NCBI RefSeq assembly: GCF_000208745.1 | Contig: NC_030850.1 | Span: 10,968,726-11,032,725, forward strand | Direction of reading: 5' to 3' | DNA from: Theobroma cacao | Taxonomy: Eukaryota > Streptophyta > Magnoliopsida > Malvales > Malvaceae | DNA length: 64,000 nucleotides | Part shown: piece after piece, positions 30,461-43,139 of the stretch | How the letters are laid out: the number at the start of each line of letters is the position of its first letter | Numbering within the stretch: the first letter of the stretch is position 1 | Position numbers and translations under genes: made by a program | Notes under the pieces: generated by a model | Seen by the model: the letters and a program-made list of their open reading frames with translations, nothing else | What the model was told of the DNA's origin: nothing | Database searches by the model: none

Positions 30461-33360
30461 CTATAATTTAAAACATAAGGAATGTATTAGATGCATTAAA
30501 TTACACATGTAATGTAAAATACTAATTGCAAAATTAATGTAGATTACTTTTCTATTAAGTTGCACGGGAACCCTAAGATAGGTCTTTCTATTATGACCTA
30601 GTGAAGAGCATAAGGTGCACTTAACAATGCTACTCCTAGCATTGCAATGTCCAGTTGGCCCTTCCCTAGGTTCTCTTCTTTTGTTTTTTTTGGGCCTATT
30701 AGGCATACGGTGCAGTAATGGAAGCTCCATTGGATCTACTTGCCCTTTGAACTTAGCTATGGCACTGTCAGGTATGGGGTAAATGTACTCATTGTATGCT
30801 AGCATGAACTTTTCCTTAGAATAGCAGTTGTCACAATATTGCTTTAAATCACCCCTGATGTGACCTATGTGAGCTATTGCATGGTTGCAAAGAATTCCTA
30901 AAATGTAGCCAAACACAACTTAGTAAACCTTGAAATATGCAACCAATCAATGTATACATGAAAGACACCTTTACCTGAAATATTCCAAACACCACATGGA
31001 CATGTTACCTTACTCACCCCCTAGTTGACAACATATGTCTTGCCACCTTGAAACACATTAAACTCAGAATTAGAGGCAAGCACAACCATATAAAACTTGC
31101 CACAGTACTTGGTAGAAACTAACTTTTTATTAATTTTTGGTGTTACTTGCCCTTCCCATGTGCAAACCTTCTCATATCGATCAAAAAACCTCTTCATTAA
31201 TTTGACTCTAAGTTCTTTAAACAAAACCAAAATTGGTTTACTCCTCACAAGCCAAATCTAGTGGTTGAAACTCTAGGTCATGTTATTGGTCACATGGTCA
31301 CTCTTCACACTTAAGTCAAAGGTATGCCTTGCCTATAGTGTGAGTGGTTTTTCCATCGACTAGTTGTATGCCTCTACATTTTCAACTTTAAGTTCATCAT
31401 GGCTTAATTCCAATCCCACTAGTTGTATGCTTTTACAACTTTCTAGAAGTTCACCTTCATGTCCAACCCTAAAAACCTTTGCCTAAAATTACTATAAAGG
31501 TGCCAACATAACTTCTTTGAGTGGCATGGGACATTATCTCTATAATTATATCATCTAGGCCTTGCCATATAAAAATAAGTAACAGTGAATCAGTAATTGA
31601 AATTAACTAATTACATGTAAAATAGTAGGTGTTTAAGGTTTACCTTTTTCCCATTACTCATCACTACCGATGGTTTGTTAAAGTCCTCAATGGCAGTATT
31701 AACCAAGTTCAAAAACCAAGACCATGGGTCACATTCTTCAGTTCGACCACAACAACAATAATAGGAAATAGACCACAATTCCCATCAATGGCAATAACAG
31801 ATAGCTAGGCCCTTCCATCTGGCCCTTTAAAGTGGCAGCCATCAACTCTAATGAAAGGCCTAAAACTTTTGTTCAAGCCTTTCTTAAAGGGTAAAGGACA
31901 GGAAAAACCTTTTGAAAGTTGGGTACATGCTCAATTCAAACCTCTTTAATTGCATGATGGCTATTCTCCCAAGATTTGTATCCCTTACCATCTAGGCATA
32001 CAAGTGCATGTAAGAATATGACCTACCATGAGTCTTTTTAAACTCTTCTTGGGGCCCTTTTCTTTGCCTTATACAGTTTCTTAGAATGAGCACTCACTCC
32101 ATACCTCTCTTGTAATTCATGCTGCATCAAATTGTATGACATAATTGGGTCAGACTGCAATTGAGCAGCAAGCTTGTTAGCAATCCAATCACTCGTAACT
32201 GCAAGATTATTGTTACTGATCCTAATGCAAGAGTGTTCATTCCCTACGTTCTTGATTTTAAAGATTTTCCTATCCAAACATACATTTGCTTGAACCATCA
32301 ACTCACAACCATTTCCTTTGCAAAAAGCCTTGAACCTAGTTTTCTCTTTTTTTTTTGGCTCTATACAACTCTATTCCTTCCTGGATCATATAATCAGCCA
32401 TCACCTTTCGTAAAGTGCTGTACACTTGTAAACAACATATTTTCTGCTAATATAATCTTCCCATTCTCATTAAGAGCATAAGGTATGCTCTTAAAGGATC
32501 TATCTATTGCTTGACCCAGATTGTTAGATTCATCATTATCTTGATTCCCTTCCTCTACATCAATGCCAATATAAAAAAAAAACATCATTCTCTGCATCTT
32601 TTTCAACCTTAACATTCTTTACATCACTATCTTGGTTGCTTTGAGATTCTTCACTTTCTATCCCATGCATCTAGTTTACATCTTCACTGGTTACATCATC
32701 TCTATCAACTGAATCACTACTGTCCTTATCAATACTTTCTTCATCAGTAATACCAATACTAACATAAGGTACTTCACCACCCTTGCCCTTACCAATTATA
32801 TCTTTATCTCTAACCTTAAATCCTCTACCTCTACTTGAACCTAAACCACCTCTACTTGAAATTCTCTCTACTTCAACTCTGCCTTCACTATCTCTAACTG
32901 AAGTAGAGTCATCAAGCATAGTACAACTAGACTCACCAATCCTACTTCTACTAGCACCTAAACCAACATTCACATGTCTAGCAGAGGCACATGCATTAGC
33001 ATTTTTTGAAGCAAAAAACTTACCAGATCCCATTGTTTGTAATGAAATAGTAGGAATCAGGTCCAAGTATATATGAATTTCGTTGGTCTCTTTATAGACT
33101 TTAAACAGTTTCAACACATCATTATCACTTTTCAAATCCATGACCTTATTTGATTTAGGGTGTGTTGTAGTAATGGAGACACCAATTCCAACTCAAGCAT
33201 TGGAATCGTTCACCAACGCTTCAAAAACATCATTTGTCAACTCTATGCAGGAATATTTGTTTGGATCGACATCTCCAATGGTCATCACCTCTTTCTCATG
33301 GTGCACCACCAAGTCATATAGCATTTTTGCCATGTATAGACTTGGAAAACCCAATTAGAA
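30461..33360 (-). pseudogene. MuDR-like transposase remnant
   Basis: Reading from right to left the usual MuDR domain order appears in broken frames. First is an N-terminal region with YKETNEIHIYLD (33140-33030) and an acidic Ser-rich linker. Then come a Mu DNA-binding region with FKIKNVGNEHSC and SDWIANKLAAQLQSDP...YGVSAHSKKLYKAKKRA (32300-32040), and the MULE transposase core near 31740-31870, where RVDGCHFKGPDGR and DGNCGLFPI can be read. Next is a W-G-PKI-KKL segment (31248-31021), and finally a SWIM-type region followed by a CTLCSSLGHN zinc knuckle after RPKKNKRREPREGP (30916-30560). Stops near 33190, 32390 and 32040 and frame changes show it is inactive. A small Ala/Pro-like terminal exon may lie near 30250-30400. 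Confidence 0.85.
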
Positions 33361-34029
33361 TAGGTTAGTCTCTAAAATATTGAACAATAACCTTGAACCT
33401 AAACGAAAACCCCAAACCCCAACCAAATTAAAACATATTTTGAAAACCCTAAATTCAAATTTGAAAATCAAAATTTTTCAGAAACCTAAACCCTATTCCC
33501 TAATTTATTAATATAAGATAGGGTCTTAAAATTGGGGATTTAAGGATAGTGTTTGGATTCGGGCCAATTTAAGGCTTTAAGATTCTGGGTTTGGGTTACA
33601 GCCCAACCCTTAACCCAAACCCATTCCCAAACCTTTACCACATCAACAACAAACAAAAAACCTTAAACGACAAAACCCATTCTTGCACATGAATACCATA
33701 TCAGCAAAAAAACAACCTTAAACAACAAAATCGATTCTTGCACATGAAGATCTAATCTTTCATTCTCTCGATTTGGGTTAAGGCTTAAAAGGTTCTAAAC
33801 AAAGGTTTGATTTTGGGTTATTTTGCTGTAAGATGGAAGTTGTTAATTAGAGTATAAGGCTAAAAGAAATTCTAATTGATCAGTGATGTAGTGATTGATG
33901 AGAGAACCAGAGGAGAGAAATGGAGAACGAGGAGAGAAAAAAGAGTATAATGATTAGCAAACATTAACATGTGATTAGGATTTATTTTTACGTGGGTAAT
34001 TTCGACATTTCACACTTCCCCTTAATGGT

Positions 34030-34126
34030 TTAGACTTTTGGGGCAAACTGCCTATTTCAAATATTAATGGATTCGCATGGAAATATGCCTAAAAGTTAAG
34101 GGGTGGGGGTATTTTATCTTTATTAT
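34030..34126. repeat. MULE right terminal inverted repeat
   Basis: Partner of the left repeat. The last 8 bases (34119-34126) have no match at the left end, so the true border could be 34118. Confidence 0.75.
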
Positions 34127-34135
34127 TATTTTTTG

Positions 34136-34944
34136 GGTTCATGTGCATGTAAGGGAAAGGGAAAAGGTATGCTTAGTCCCTAGCAGAATGATGCGATATT
34201 AGTAGGCAGAAGATTCTTTAGAGGAATGCAAAGCTCCTTTTTGCATAGTTTGAAATAATATGGACAACTTCCGACAAACATGAAACAAGCATAGATTTGA
34301 TTAGTTTGAGTTCTAAATAAACTTGACAAATGATTCTTTTTCTGGGAGATTATTGATTAACCCATGTATAGTGTTTTGTTTGAACAAACCCAAAGTTGGA
34401 AAAAAAATTTCTTTATCATTGGGAAAGTAAATATTGTAATCATTAATTATAATAATAAAGGTAAAAAAAGAAATGAAAATTGATTGGCTATTTTCTTGGT
34501 ATATATTGTATAGTATGAATGTTGAAGAGAAATAATAATTAAGAAGGCACAAATTTCCTTTGTTCTGTAAGGAAACAAAGAGATAGATGGCTTAGAGAAA
34601 TATCATATTTGGTATTTAATTTGCATATTAGGGTCTAACCTTTTTTTGGCTTAAAAACTATTACGAAACTTTGATGAAAAATAATAACTTTTAAAATTAA
34701 GTTAAAGTTATTTGGTAAATTTATTATTGTAAACTCTTTTTCATAGATAAACTGTTTGGTAAAATAACCTATATAAGCTATAATTTTGGTTAAAATTACC
34801 ATAAAAGGTATTTAATAAATAACTTTCTATCAATCATGAATTCCTTTGTTCACAATGGAAAAAAGTTAATTTTATTTTTTTATCTATTTAAAATAAATTT
34901 TGGGTTTGCTTTCTCTTAATCTTTGTAAAAATAAAAAAATCCTA
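34136..34944. other. Spacer between the MULE and the LTR retrotransposon
   Basis: AT-rich, no gene or terminal structure seen. It should include flanking host DNA or lost LTR sequence from the truncated retrotransposon. Confidence 0.4.
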
Positions 34945-35631
34945 GATTTCGCTATTTTGTTGCTAGTCTTCTGCATTTTTTTCTTCTGTAGCTTGACTCT
35001 CAGTTGTTAATCTAGTGTTTTTCTTCTTTTTTTCTTTTTTAAGTTCTCCGAAAGGTTGTTTTTATAGGCTTTGAAGTTAGACCAAGTTGGGTGAAGAAAG
35101 AAGTCAATTTCAGTTGGAATTTCCTCATCAAACTATGTAAGTCGCAGTTTTGCCAAATTAATTAACAGAAATCGAAATTGCTCTAGGACTACTATAGTAT
35201 GTCAAATTTGACAAGATTTTTGACCATTATACAAGCTAAACTGGATGAAGTGGTAAACACAAAAGTTGTATATCTTTCTCTTAGATTTCCAATGGTTTAA
35301 GAATCGCTTCATTTGAAACTCTGTAGAGAAAGTTATGGCCAAAATACCGAAAGATATACATTAGAAGTCTGCACCTCAAAATTACTCTCCTTTTTCCATT
35401 AAAATTCTTCTTTCAAACACCTACCAAAGCACAAATAAATCAATAACAACCTATCTTAATCATATTAATACCAAATTAACCATAAAATTAACAAAAATTA
35501 GATTGACTCACCTAAAATAACTAATTTAAAATAATTAAATAAAACCTACTAATTTTTATACATTACTACAAAAATCTAGCAAAATTATTATCAAAATTAA
35601 GCTCAAATAACTCTATATCATAGAGTTATCA
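34945..35631 (-). repeat. 3' LTR, truncated
   Basis: Starts (minus strand) with TGATAACTCTATGATATAG at 35631 and stays similar to the right LTR to about 34945. The remaining ~900 bases of LTR are missing or unrecognisable. The purine tract is at 35632-35642. Confidence 0.78.
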
Positions 35632-35726
35632 CACCCCCAAACTTAAGTTTTGCTAGTCCTCGAGCAAAATGTAGAAAAGAACCTAACTTACGAAAATCAA
35701 ATTCAGTTAATGAAAAATAAATATAA

Positions 35727-35727
35727 T

Positions 35728-35771
<44 letters not shown>

Positions 35772-35791
35772 TTACTACTACTACTACTACT
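35727..35791. repeat. ACT trinucleotide microsatellite
   Basis: About twenty ACT/TAC units with one ATT interruption, next to the retrotransposon 3' end. It creates a spurious poly-serine frame on the minus strand. Confidence 0.95.
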
Positions 35792-37259
35792 AGAGATAAA
35801 GTGCACCAACTCAATGATTCTTTATAATTTCCTCAAAAGTATGTCTATCAATCATTAACCTCAGGAAAAATAAAAGTCTCATTCAGATTCATGTTTCAAT
35901 TTTAATGCAAGCACATTCTCGAATGGATTTTCGTGTGTGTGTGAAATCTTTTACCAAGAATATCATGATATCCGGATGAGTTTATATCAATACAAATTTC
36001 AAATTAGTACTAGATTTTCATAAGTTTACTTTTCATCTCACTCTCCACTAACATAGACCAATACAAAGCTAGGGATCAATAGGATTTTATAAGCTTGTAA
36101 TGTATGGCTATGGTCAAGGTATGATAAAGGATATCAATGTGGCTCAAATCATCTTAAGCACATAATTATTTCAGGTCCTATATATAAAGCTCTATTTTCC
36201 TTCTCCTAGTACACCTTTTCTTCCATATTTGAACTTTTCTTTCATCCAACACTTTTTTTTTCACAATTTCACACCCCCAAATTTATTTTCTTTGTATTGT
36301 AGTTAGTGGGATTATTTTTCATATTTTGAACTTTTTTCCTTCTTTTTTTTTTCACATCAACGTCACATTTCCACCATTTTCAACATTTAACTCAATTTAT
36401 ATTTCCTAAAACAATATACATGCTTAGAAGTGAGGGTTGCAAAATTAAAAATTTAATTTTAAGGCTAAGCTCAATTATTATGTAGTTAAACAAAGAAAAG
36501 GGAAATTGGGCTCAAAAGGGGTATACTAGGGATAAACATTTAACAAGGTTGGCTCTTTAGGCTCAAACGGTCCAAAGATTGCCTAGATCATCTCCCTAAC
36601 TAAGTATTGCCTAGGATTTCGCCTCGAGAGAAAATCAAGTAAATTCTAGAACTCATGACATGATATAAAATTCTCATCAATATAAACCTTCTCTAAATAT
36701 TCATAATAATTGAAAGTAAAAGATATAGTGCTCAAAATTGTGGACATCACATCCTAACAATGATACTTAACCAAAAATTTAGCATGAATCTAAACAAAAA
36801 CCTTATTCACCACAAGTTAAGAATTTAAGACAAGTAGTTATCATCATTGGATAAAAAAAATCATAGAAAAAATTAGCACAACTTTACTCTCGATTCCTAA
36901 AATTTAACAAAAATAAAATTTTTTTACCAACTATTCCTAAATTATTTATAAATCTAGATAAACATGCACATAAAATTAAATTTAAAACTTCACAAAATAT
37001 TCACCATCAGAAAAATAAATTCACCTCCTCAAACTTAAACTAAACATTGTCCTCAATGTTAAAAAAAAATAAAAGAAAGGTAAAGAATACTCCCCGATGA
37101 TTGAATGAATTTTTGAGAAGCTCTAATCCTCCTCTTTATTGTTATCATCTTCATTGCCACTTGGAGGAATTTTTTTTATTGCAAAAAAAAAATAATTAAT
37201 TATTATAGAGAAATAAATAATAAAAATAACTAAAAAGAAAATAAATAAAGAGTTTTTGT

Positions 37260-37800
37260 TGGGTAATGGGTAAATGGGTATATGGGTTAGTGGGTAAGTG
37301 GGTAAATGGGTAGTCCAAATAAATAAAAAAAAGGATTTGGGTTAGGTTAGTGGGCTGCCCAATGTTGGCAACTTAATTAAGGGTAATGGGTAGTGGGCTA
37401 GTACAAATGTGGGGGGAATTGGGTTGCCCAATTGAGGGTGGTGGTAATTGGCAGCCCACTTCAGGGGGGGATGGCCTACCCCATAAAAGGCCTTTTTTTT
37501 TTTTAAAGAGTGAGTCGCGGCTCCAAGCCTGGTGAGCCGTGGCTCATGTTCTTGGAAGCTCGCCAAGCCGCAGCTTGCCACTTTTTTTTTTTGAAATTTG
37601 GTTTTTTGAATTTTTTTTTGAATTTTTTTGAATTTAAATTTTTTTAGGAATTTGCACAAAATAAAAAAAAGTGTTAATAATTTAATAATTAAATAAATAA
37701 AGATACAAAATAAAAGAAAGTAAGTTAGAGTGCTTGGATTGCCTCTCAATAAACGCTTCTTTATAGTCACTAGCTTGACTTTGGTTGAGATTTAAGTTTA
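37260..37800. other. Low-complexity segment inside the retrotransposon
   Basis: It opens with TGGGTAA/TGGGTTAG-like phrases (37260-37320), then G-rich sequence, and then a block with GAGCCGTGGCTC near 37530 and AAGCCGCAGCTTG near 37565. A 142-codon minus frame here looks like composition only. It is presumably retrotransposon non-coding sequence. Confidence 0.5.
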
Positions 37801-38185
37801 CATGGAAAAAGCTTGAGGTATGAAAGTAGTCTTTTCCTAAGATGAGATTGTAGTGCCTTTAACTCAAGATTTGGTGCTTGCTCAACCCAAGATGGTGGAA
37901 TAGGCTGATTTTTACCCGACTTCTCAAATTGAGTTCTTTTTGAATAATGCGCTATTACTATAACCTACTTATGTAAATTATCAACTGTATCCAGAAAAAG
38001 TATGGAAGGCACATATGGCTTGACTTGTGGTGATGTAGATATTTCCTCTACTTAATTTCTTCATCCTGAACTTGATTGTTGGAAGTACTTCCTTGATCTA
38101 CTTTATCTCCATAATCTTGAAGTCTATTATTGATGGCATTAGCTAGTTGACCCATTTGTATCTCAAGATTTCAGATTGATTCTGC

Positions 38186-38756
38186 CTAACTTTGAATGAT
38201 GGCATTAGTCTTTGTCATGAAGGCATCTGTATTTGTCATGAATTGTATGAACATATCCTCCGTTGAAGGCTTTTTCTCTAGCATAGAAGCTCTTACTTGT
38301 GACTGAAAATCATTATGGAAAATAGGCTGTGATGAATATATAGGACCATGATCATTACTCCATGAAAAATTTTCGTGATTCCATCTTGAATTGTAATTGT
38401 TAGAGTATGACTTATTTTGTTGCCCATCGAAGCTTCCATCAAATTGCATTGATTCGTAATAAGCTGGACAACAATCACTTGAATGCCTATCTCCACAAAA
38501 CTCGCATGTAACAAAAGGATTTTGAAAAGCATTATCACCCTGAGTGTTAATTTTCTGAGACAAAACATCTACTTGGGTGGCTAAAACACTAATTGCATCC
38601 AATGCATAATCACTAGCAACCCTCTTAGGCACAAATTCTTTAGATGGCCACAGATAGTTCATCACCTCAATCAAAAGTATCTGAAAATAAAAAGAAAAGT
38701 TTGAAGTAAAATTAGGAATGCTTGGTATTAATATTAACAAGAAAGTATTAAAAATC
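38186..38756 (-). pseudogene. gag remnant of the LTR retrotransposon
   Basis: The frame contains DAISVLATQVDVLSQKIN, a zinc-knuckle-like CEFCGDRHSSDCCP and a following Asn/Ser-rich NYNSRWNHENFSWSND. This is the C-terminal part of the gag protein of plant Athila/Tat-like gypsy elements, where a C-x2-C-x4-H-x4-C knuckle is followed by a similar Tyr/Asn-rich stretch. Downstream, in broken frame, NLEIQMGQLANAINNR fits the next conserved gag block. The N-terminal gag is deleted: the frame begins almost at the primer site. Confidence 0.75.
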
Positions 38757-38783
38757 AATTCCCCGACAATAGTGCCAAAAACT

Positions 38784-40358
38784 TGTTGTTGAATTTTCTA
38801 CTCATGCAAGTGTACATATCGCAAAGTTAATATAGATCTGAGTAGAGTGTCGATCCCATAGAAAATTGAATTAATCCTTACAGTTAACTACTAAAATTAA
38901 CACACCTTAATTTTATCTAAACAATTAAAATTAAAAAGGAAAATTTAAATTAATAAACTAAAAACTAAAACTAATATATCAGCGAATTTTACTTTATTAA
39001 ATATAAATGACTACCAGACCTAAGATTATGATATCCCTAAACACTTTATCTGATTAATGTCTCTCTCTCTTAACTTAATTTAATAGATCAAGTTGCTAAC
39101 CTAGAGTCCTAAATTATTTATAAGTCTCTGTCGAGTTTCTTATAAAAATATATCTCTCAATTAATTTACTATATGTCTATACAAATTAAATTAAAGAAAG
39201 ATTAATTAAGTTTGTGCTCTAATCCTGACTACGTATGGCTTATAAGCGTATGTCTACCCTATGTGCAAATCAAACCACCTAATCAACTAAATGTATTCGA
39301 TTATACGCTATTTTATTCAAGGTCTACCTAAATCTCTTTTGTAAAGGTTTAACTTAAGTTTTCGCTATTTTATTCAAGGTCTACCTAAATCTCCTTTTTA
39401 AAGGTTTAACTTAAGTTTTCAATTTAATCTAATTGATGATCAAACAATTAGAAGCATTAAGAAAAGAATAAAATAAACAACTTAAATCCATAAAACATAA
39501 GTAAAAGAGAGATAAATAATTCAGACTATATATTGAGTTCAATCATAATCTTAAATTAAAAATTTAGTTCCTCATTAAGTTATTCATCATCATTGAATAA
39601 AATATAAACATTAAAACAAAACCAAGAAAATAAGAGAATAAAAGAAATATAGAAAAACTCAAGAATTGTATTCTTGATCTTCAAATCTCGCTGAATTCTG
39701 TAAATTCTTCTTAGCTTCAATGACTTTGTAGCTTAACTCTCACAGTTAATCTAGTGTTTTTCTTCTTCTCTTCTCTTTTAAGTCCTCCGAAAGGTTGTTT
39801 TTATAGGCTTTGAAGTTAGGCCAAGTTGGGTGAAGAAAGAAGTCAATTTCAGATGGGATTTACTCATCAAACTATGTAAGTCGTAGTTTTGCCAAATTAA
39901 TTAACAGAAATTACAATTGCTCTAGGACTACAGCAGTGTGTCAACTTTGACAAGATTTTTGACTATCCTACAGGCCAAACGGGGTAAATTGATAAACATA
40001 AAAGTTGTATATCTTACTCTTAGCTTTCTAATGGTTGAAGAATCGCTTCACTTGAAGCTTTGTAGAGAAAGTTATGATCAAAATACCGAAACATATACAT
40101 TGAAAGTCTGCACCTCGAAATTGCTCTCCTTTTTCCATTAAAATTCTTCTTTGAAACACCTAAAAAAGCACAAATAAATCAATAACAACCTATCTTAGTC
40201 ATATTAACATCAAATTAACCAAAATTAAATTGACTCACATAAAATAACTAATTTAAAATAATTAAATAAAATGTACTAATTTCTATGCATTTCTACCAAA
40301 ACCTAGTCAAATTATTATCAAAATTAAGCTAAAATAACTCTATATCATAGAGTTATTA
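38784..40358 (-). repeat. 5' LTR, full length (1575 bp)
   Basis: On the minus strand it begins TAATAACTCTATG (TG mutated to TA) at 40358 and ends AACAACA at 38784, next to the primer-binding site at 38757-38782. A 58-bp tandem duplication (CGCTATTTTATTCAAGGTCT...) sits at about 39307-39422. Confidence 0.8.
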
Positions 40359-40795
40359 GTACCCTATCATGAACATACAGTAGCTGACACTATCATTCTG
40401 TCGATGCACTTTAGCTTTTGGCAAATGAATTTTCAATGGCATTGGCGTCAAATCCCGTGTCTTCCGGCGTGTTTTATTGAAATAACTGGCTTGGTGGTAG
40501 ATGATTGGCATCATTGTCATAAGGGGTGTCATCTGAGCCGTACGAACTCCGTTATTCTTAGCATCCGAAGTTCTTGCGGAGTCCACCACCTTGATCGTCC
40601 ACCTCACCAAGTCGATCTTCACAACGACCCAATGCTTACCCACATTGCAAGGCGCAACGATGAAATCGACATCTTCCCATTTTTTGCCGTATGTCGGCCT
40701 CTCACCCTCCATGTACCCTTGTAACTCATCTGAAATTTCCATAGTGGCCTAGGCATCTTCAGTTGGAAATGCTGTGTGCAACATATGGATGGTGT
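40359..40795 (-). pseudogene. Ulp1/C48 peptidase-like exon of element A
   Basis: It encodes ELQGYMEGERPTYGKKW, then VGKHWVVVKIDL and WTIKVVDS. These give the catalytic His (HW) and Asp (VDS) of the Ulp1/SENP cysteine protease fold that processes SUMO. The region where the Gln...Cys-Gly pair is expected reads NDSVSYCMFMIGY; a canonical D-C-G is absent (Tyr-Cys-Met). The frame ends at the retrotransposon insertion, so the C-terminus is missing. Confidence 0.75.
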
Positions 40796-40882
40796 CCTGT
40801 GAACATGTATACATTAACTTACACTTAATGCAATCAAAAACTGAGTATTTACAGAATTGAAAAATTTTCAAATCAACTTACG

Positions 40883-43110
40883 AAGAATATCGTGTTAACT
40901 ACACATGCACAGGTATTGTATAACTTCGACTTCGGCCTTGTCATCCGCTTACAAAGTACGTTAAGGCATTCGTCTATTTGTTCACTTGTCATTTCCTCTT
41001 TGGGATCCTCTAATTTTGTGAAAAAATCAACCCCTTGATCCCCTAAGATCTTGACGTTATGCCTGCGTATGTAACAAAATGAATTTCATAAGCCTTGGTG
41101 GATTAATGTTTCACTAAAAAACAATATTTGCAATGTTATTTATGAGCTTACCTCACACACTCGTCTTTCTTAAAAGCTTCGTACGCTTCAACCGTTGTGC
41201 TCTTTACATCTTGATGGCTCAATGAGGGGTCGACGTACGGGCTTATCTTGTATTTGCTCGCCATTTTTAGCAGTGCCCGCTTAGTTGGGTTTGAAATTTG
41301 TGCTGCACGATGATGCACATCAGATGACTTTAGTGACGACAACCGTGACCCGCGAGCTTCAGGAGTGCTCTGAGGAAGATGGTCCCCTATTGCTACTAGC
41401 TTGACTAATGCATCGGCTTGAGGAAGATGCTTTCCTTTAGCCATGACTGAGTGAAAGTCCCCTTCCCCTTTCGCAGATGCATTGATAATTGAATCGACCT
41501 CAAGAACAGGGTCTCCTTTAGCATCATCTGATTAAAGGGTCACATCTCCTGCCATAGCATCATCCGGATCGGCTTCAAGAATAGGGTCTTTGTTAACACC
41601 AACAACGTCATCGTGAATGTAAGCACTAGGTTCATTATGCTGTGCATCGTCAGCATCATTGTGGTCCTCACTAGCATAGTGAAGGATTGCCCTACAGAAC
41701 GACACAAATGGGAAAATCTGTTAACTCATAAAATACCACAAACCATAAACCGATAAAAAAAATTGAACTACATCTACTAAATGTAAACGACCAATATATG
41801 AGTGAAGATAGAATAACGTACCTGTGATTTCAGGCCGTCTAGAATTTGAGCAACGAATCGGTCCTCAAACGTCTACATCACCAAAGTCAATGACTGAATT
41901 GAAGCCTTCAGCTTCGACATGTCTTTTTTATACCGGTGCATGATCCGTCGCAGCTGACACTTCGTGACTACTCCGTCATTGACTCTTGTTGAATGGGCCA
42001 ATTGTAATAACATATATTACTATGTTATTCAATAATCATATATTGGATTGTTGAACATTACCTGTTAGAACTTTAATATCCTTATCGACGGCTCGTTACC
42101 ACTGTGCGGTTGAGCAGGACTGATCGGTGGTTGAAGAGCTGTTGTTGCCTCCCTCAATTGCAATAATAGAAATTACTGTGTTACTTGATAAATATATGTG
42201 GATATGTTGAACATAAACCGTTAGAACCGATCTTACCGACTGGTCGTTAGCACCGTGTGTTTGAGGAGGACCTCTCAGTGGTCGATGAGCTGTCGTCGCA
42301 TGGTCCAATTGCAAATACAGATATGTTATTCGATAATCACATATGGAATTGTTGAACATAAACCATTATAACCGTCCTTACCGGCTTGTCGTTAGCACTG
42401 TGAGTCTGAGGAGGACTTCTCGATGGTTATGAAGCTGTCGTCGCATGGTCCAACTGCAAACATAGATATGTTATTCGATAATCACATATGAAATTGTTGA
42501 ACACAATATGTTAGAACAGTTTTTTCTGGATCTTCATTGCCATTGCCATGGTCGTCACCTTTCTTCATCAACTTGGGGCCTGACAGCTCATCGACTCTAG
42601 CAGCAGTGATGCGCCTTCGCTTCATGGCACCAGTGGCTCTTTTCTGCTTCAAGTTTCTCCTATTTTCCCTCACATTTAAGCCCCGATTCGCTTGATCCTC
42701 CATGTGCCCTATTGGCACGTATTGGTGGCCCTCAGATAACGAGACATTGATGTCCACAAAATACTCTTGGCTGGCCTCATCTGGGGTGGGCTCCAAGGTC
42801 TTGACTACCCATAACTACAAAATAGGGATTGTGATTAAATTTTAGAAAAAAATATTATACAAATTCACAGCAGAAATTAGTAGCTGTTCACTCACCTGCT
42901 GAGATGACTCCAACATCTCAACTACCTTGTAGAAGTTTTTTGGCTTCTGGTTGCATTACCATTTGCACATGCGTAGGTAGACGTTGTCCTTCGGAGTAGA
43001 GGGGGCAACTATCTTTTGTAAGGCTAGAATTACCTCCATTGCCCAGAATTGTAAGTCAAATGTAACCATATTAGACCGTGAATGATAAACGAGTGTAACC
43101 ATAAATTATT
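40883..43110 (-). pseudogene. Middle exons of element A (linkers, coiled coil, basic region)
   Basis: The exon at about 41062-40883 (VDFFTKLEDPKEEMTS) is the helical lead-in to the protease. The exon at about 41690-41153 is acidic (His/Asp-rich, then SKYKISPYVDPSLS). The exon at about 42000-41830 carries a coiled-coil-like KASIQSLTLVM segment. The exon at about 42800-42510 carries EGHQYVPIGHMEDQANRG and a basic KRATGAMKRRRIT patch, a likely nuclear signal. Stops and changed splice sites are scattered through it. Equivalent exons occur in the same order in element B. Confidence 0.65.
42086..42453 (-). repeat. Three tandem exon-intron units of element A
   Basis: Small exons start at 42453, 42308 and 42157. 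The first two are exactly 72 bases, with spacing 145; the third is spaced 151. Each encodes a variant of LDHATTA...PP...HSAN..(P/S), i.e. 24 residues, so copy number can change without shifting frame. The second and third acceptors read CAA in place of CAG. Confidence 0.8.
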
Positions 43111-43139
43111 ATGTCAAAAAGAAAATGAAAAATGTTACG

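Larger units (their letters stand above)
28809..34126 (-). mobile_element. MuDR-type Mutator-like element (MULE), decayed
   Basis: The ends are long inverted repeats: the left starts GATAAAATACTCCCACCCC at 28809; the right end, reversed from 34118, starts GATAAAATACCCCCACCCC. The similarity continues for about 80-100 bases (CTTTTAGGCATA, then TCCATTA). A 9-base identity TATTTTTTG occurs at 28800-28808 and 34127-34135, the usual Mutator duplication length, but the right copy sits 8 bases beyond the last clear inverted-repeat base, so the exact right border is uncertain. The interior encodes a MuDR-like transposase on the minus strand, now full of stops. Confidence 0.85.
34945..40358 (-). mobile_element. 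Gutted Ty3/gypsy-type LTR retrotransposon
   Basis: Two direct repeats (about 34945-35631 and 38784-40358) share long blocks such as CCGAAAGGTTGTTTTTATAG and GGTGAAGAAAGAAGTCAATT. On the minus strand the 5' LTR is the right one and the 3' LTR the left one. Immediately inside the 5' LTR is AGTTTTTGGCACTATTGTCG, a decayed form of the common plant gypsy primer site (TTTTTGGCGCCGTTGCCGGG). Just before the 3' LTR is a purine tract GTTTGGGGGTG. Only a gag remnant is visible inside about 3.1 kb, and no protease, reverse transcriptase or integrase. The left LTR lacks its distal half. The right edge interrupts element A within its protease exon. Confidence 0.85.

Noticed and set aside
35618..35809. Poly-serine protein on the minus strand
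   Set aside because: It is the translation of the ACT microsatellite.
37260..37320. Telomere-like TGGGTAA array
   Set aside because: Units are irregular and not the plant TTTAGGG repeat; they lie inside a retrotransposon.
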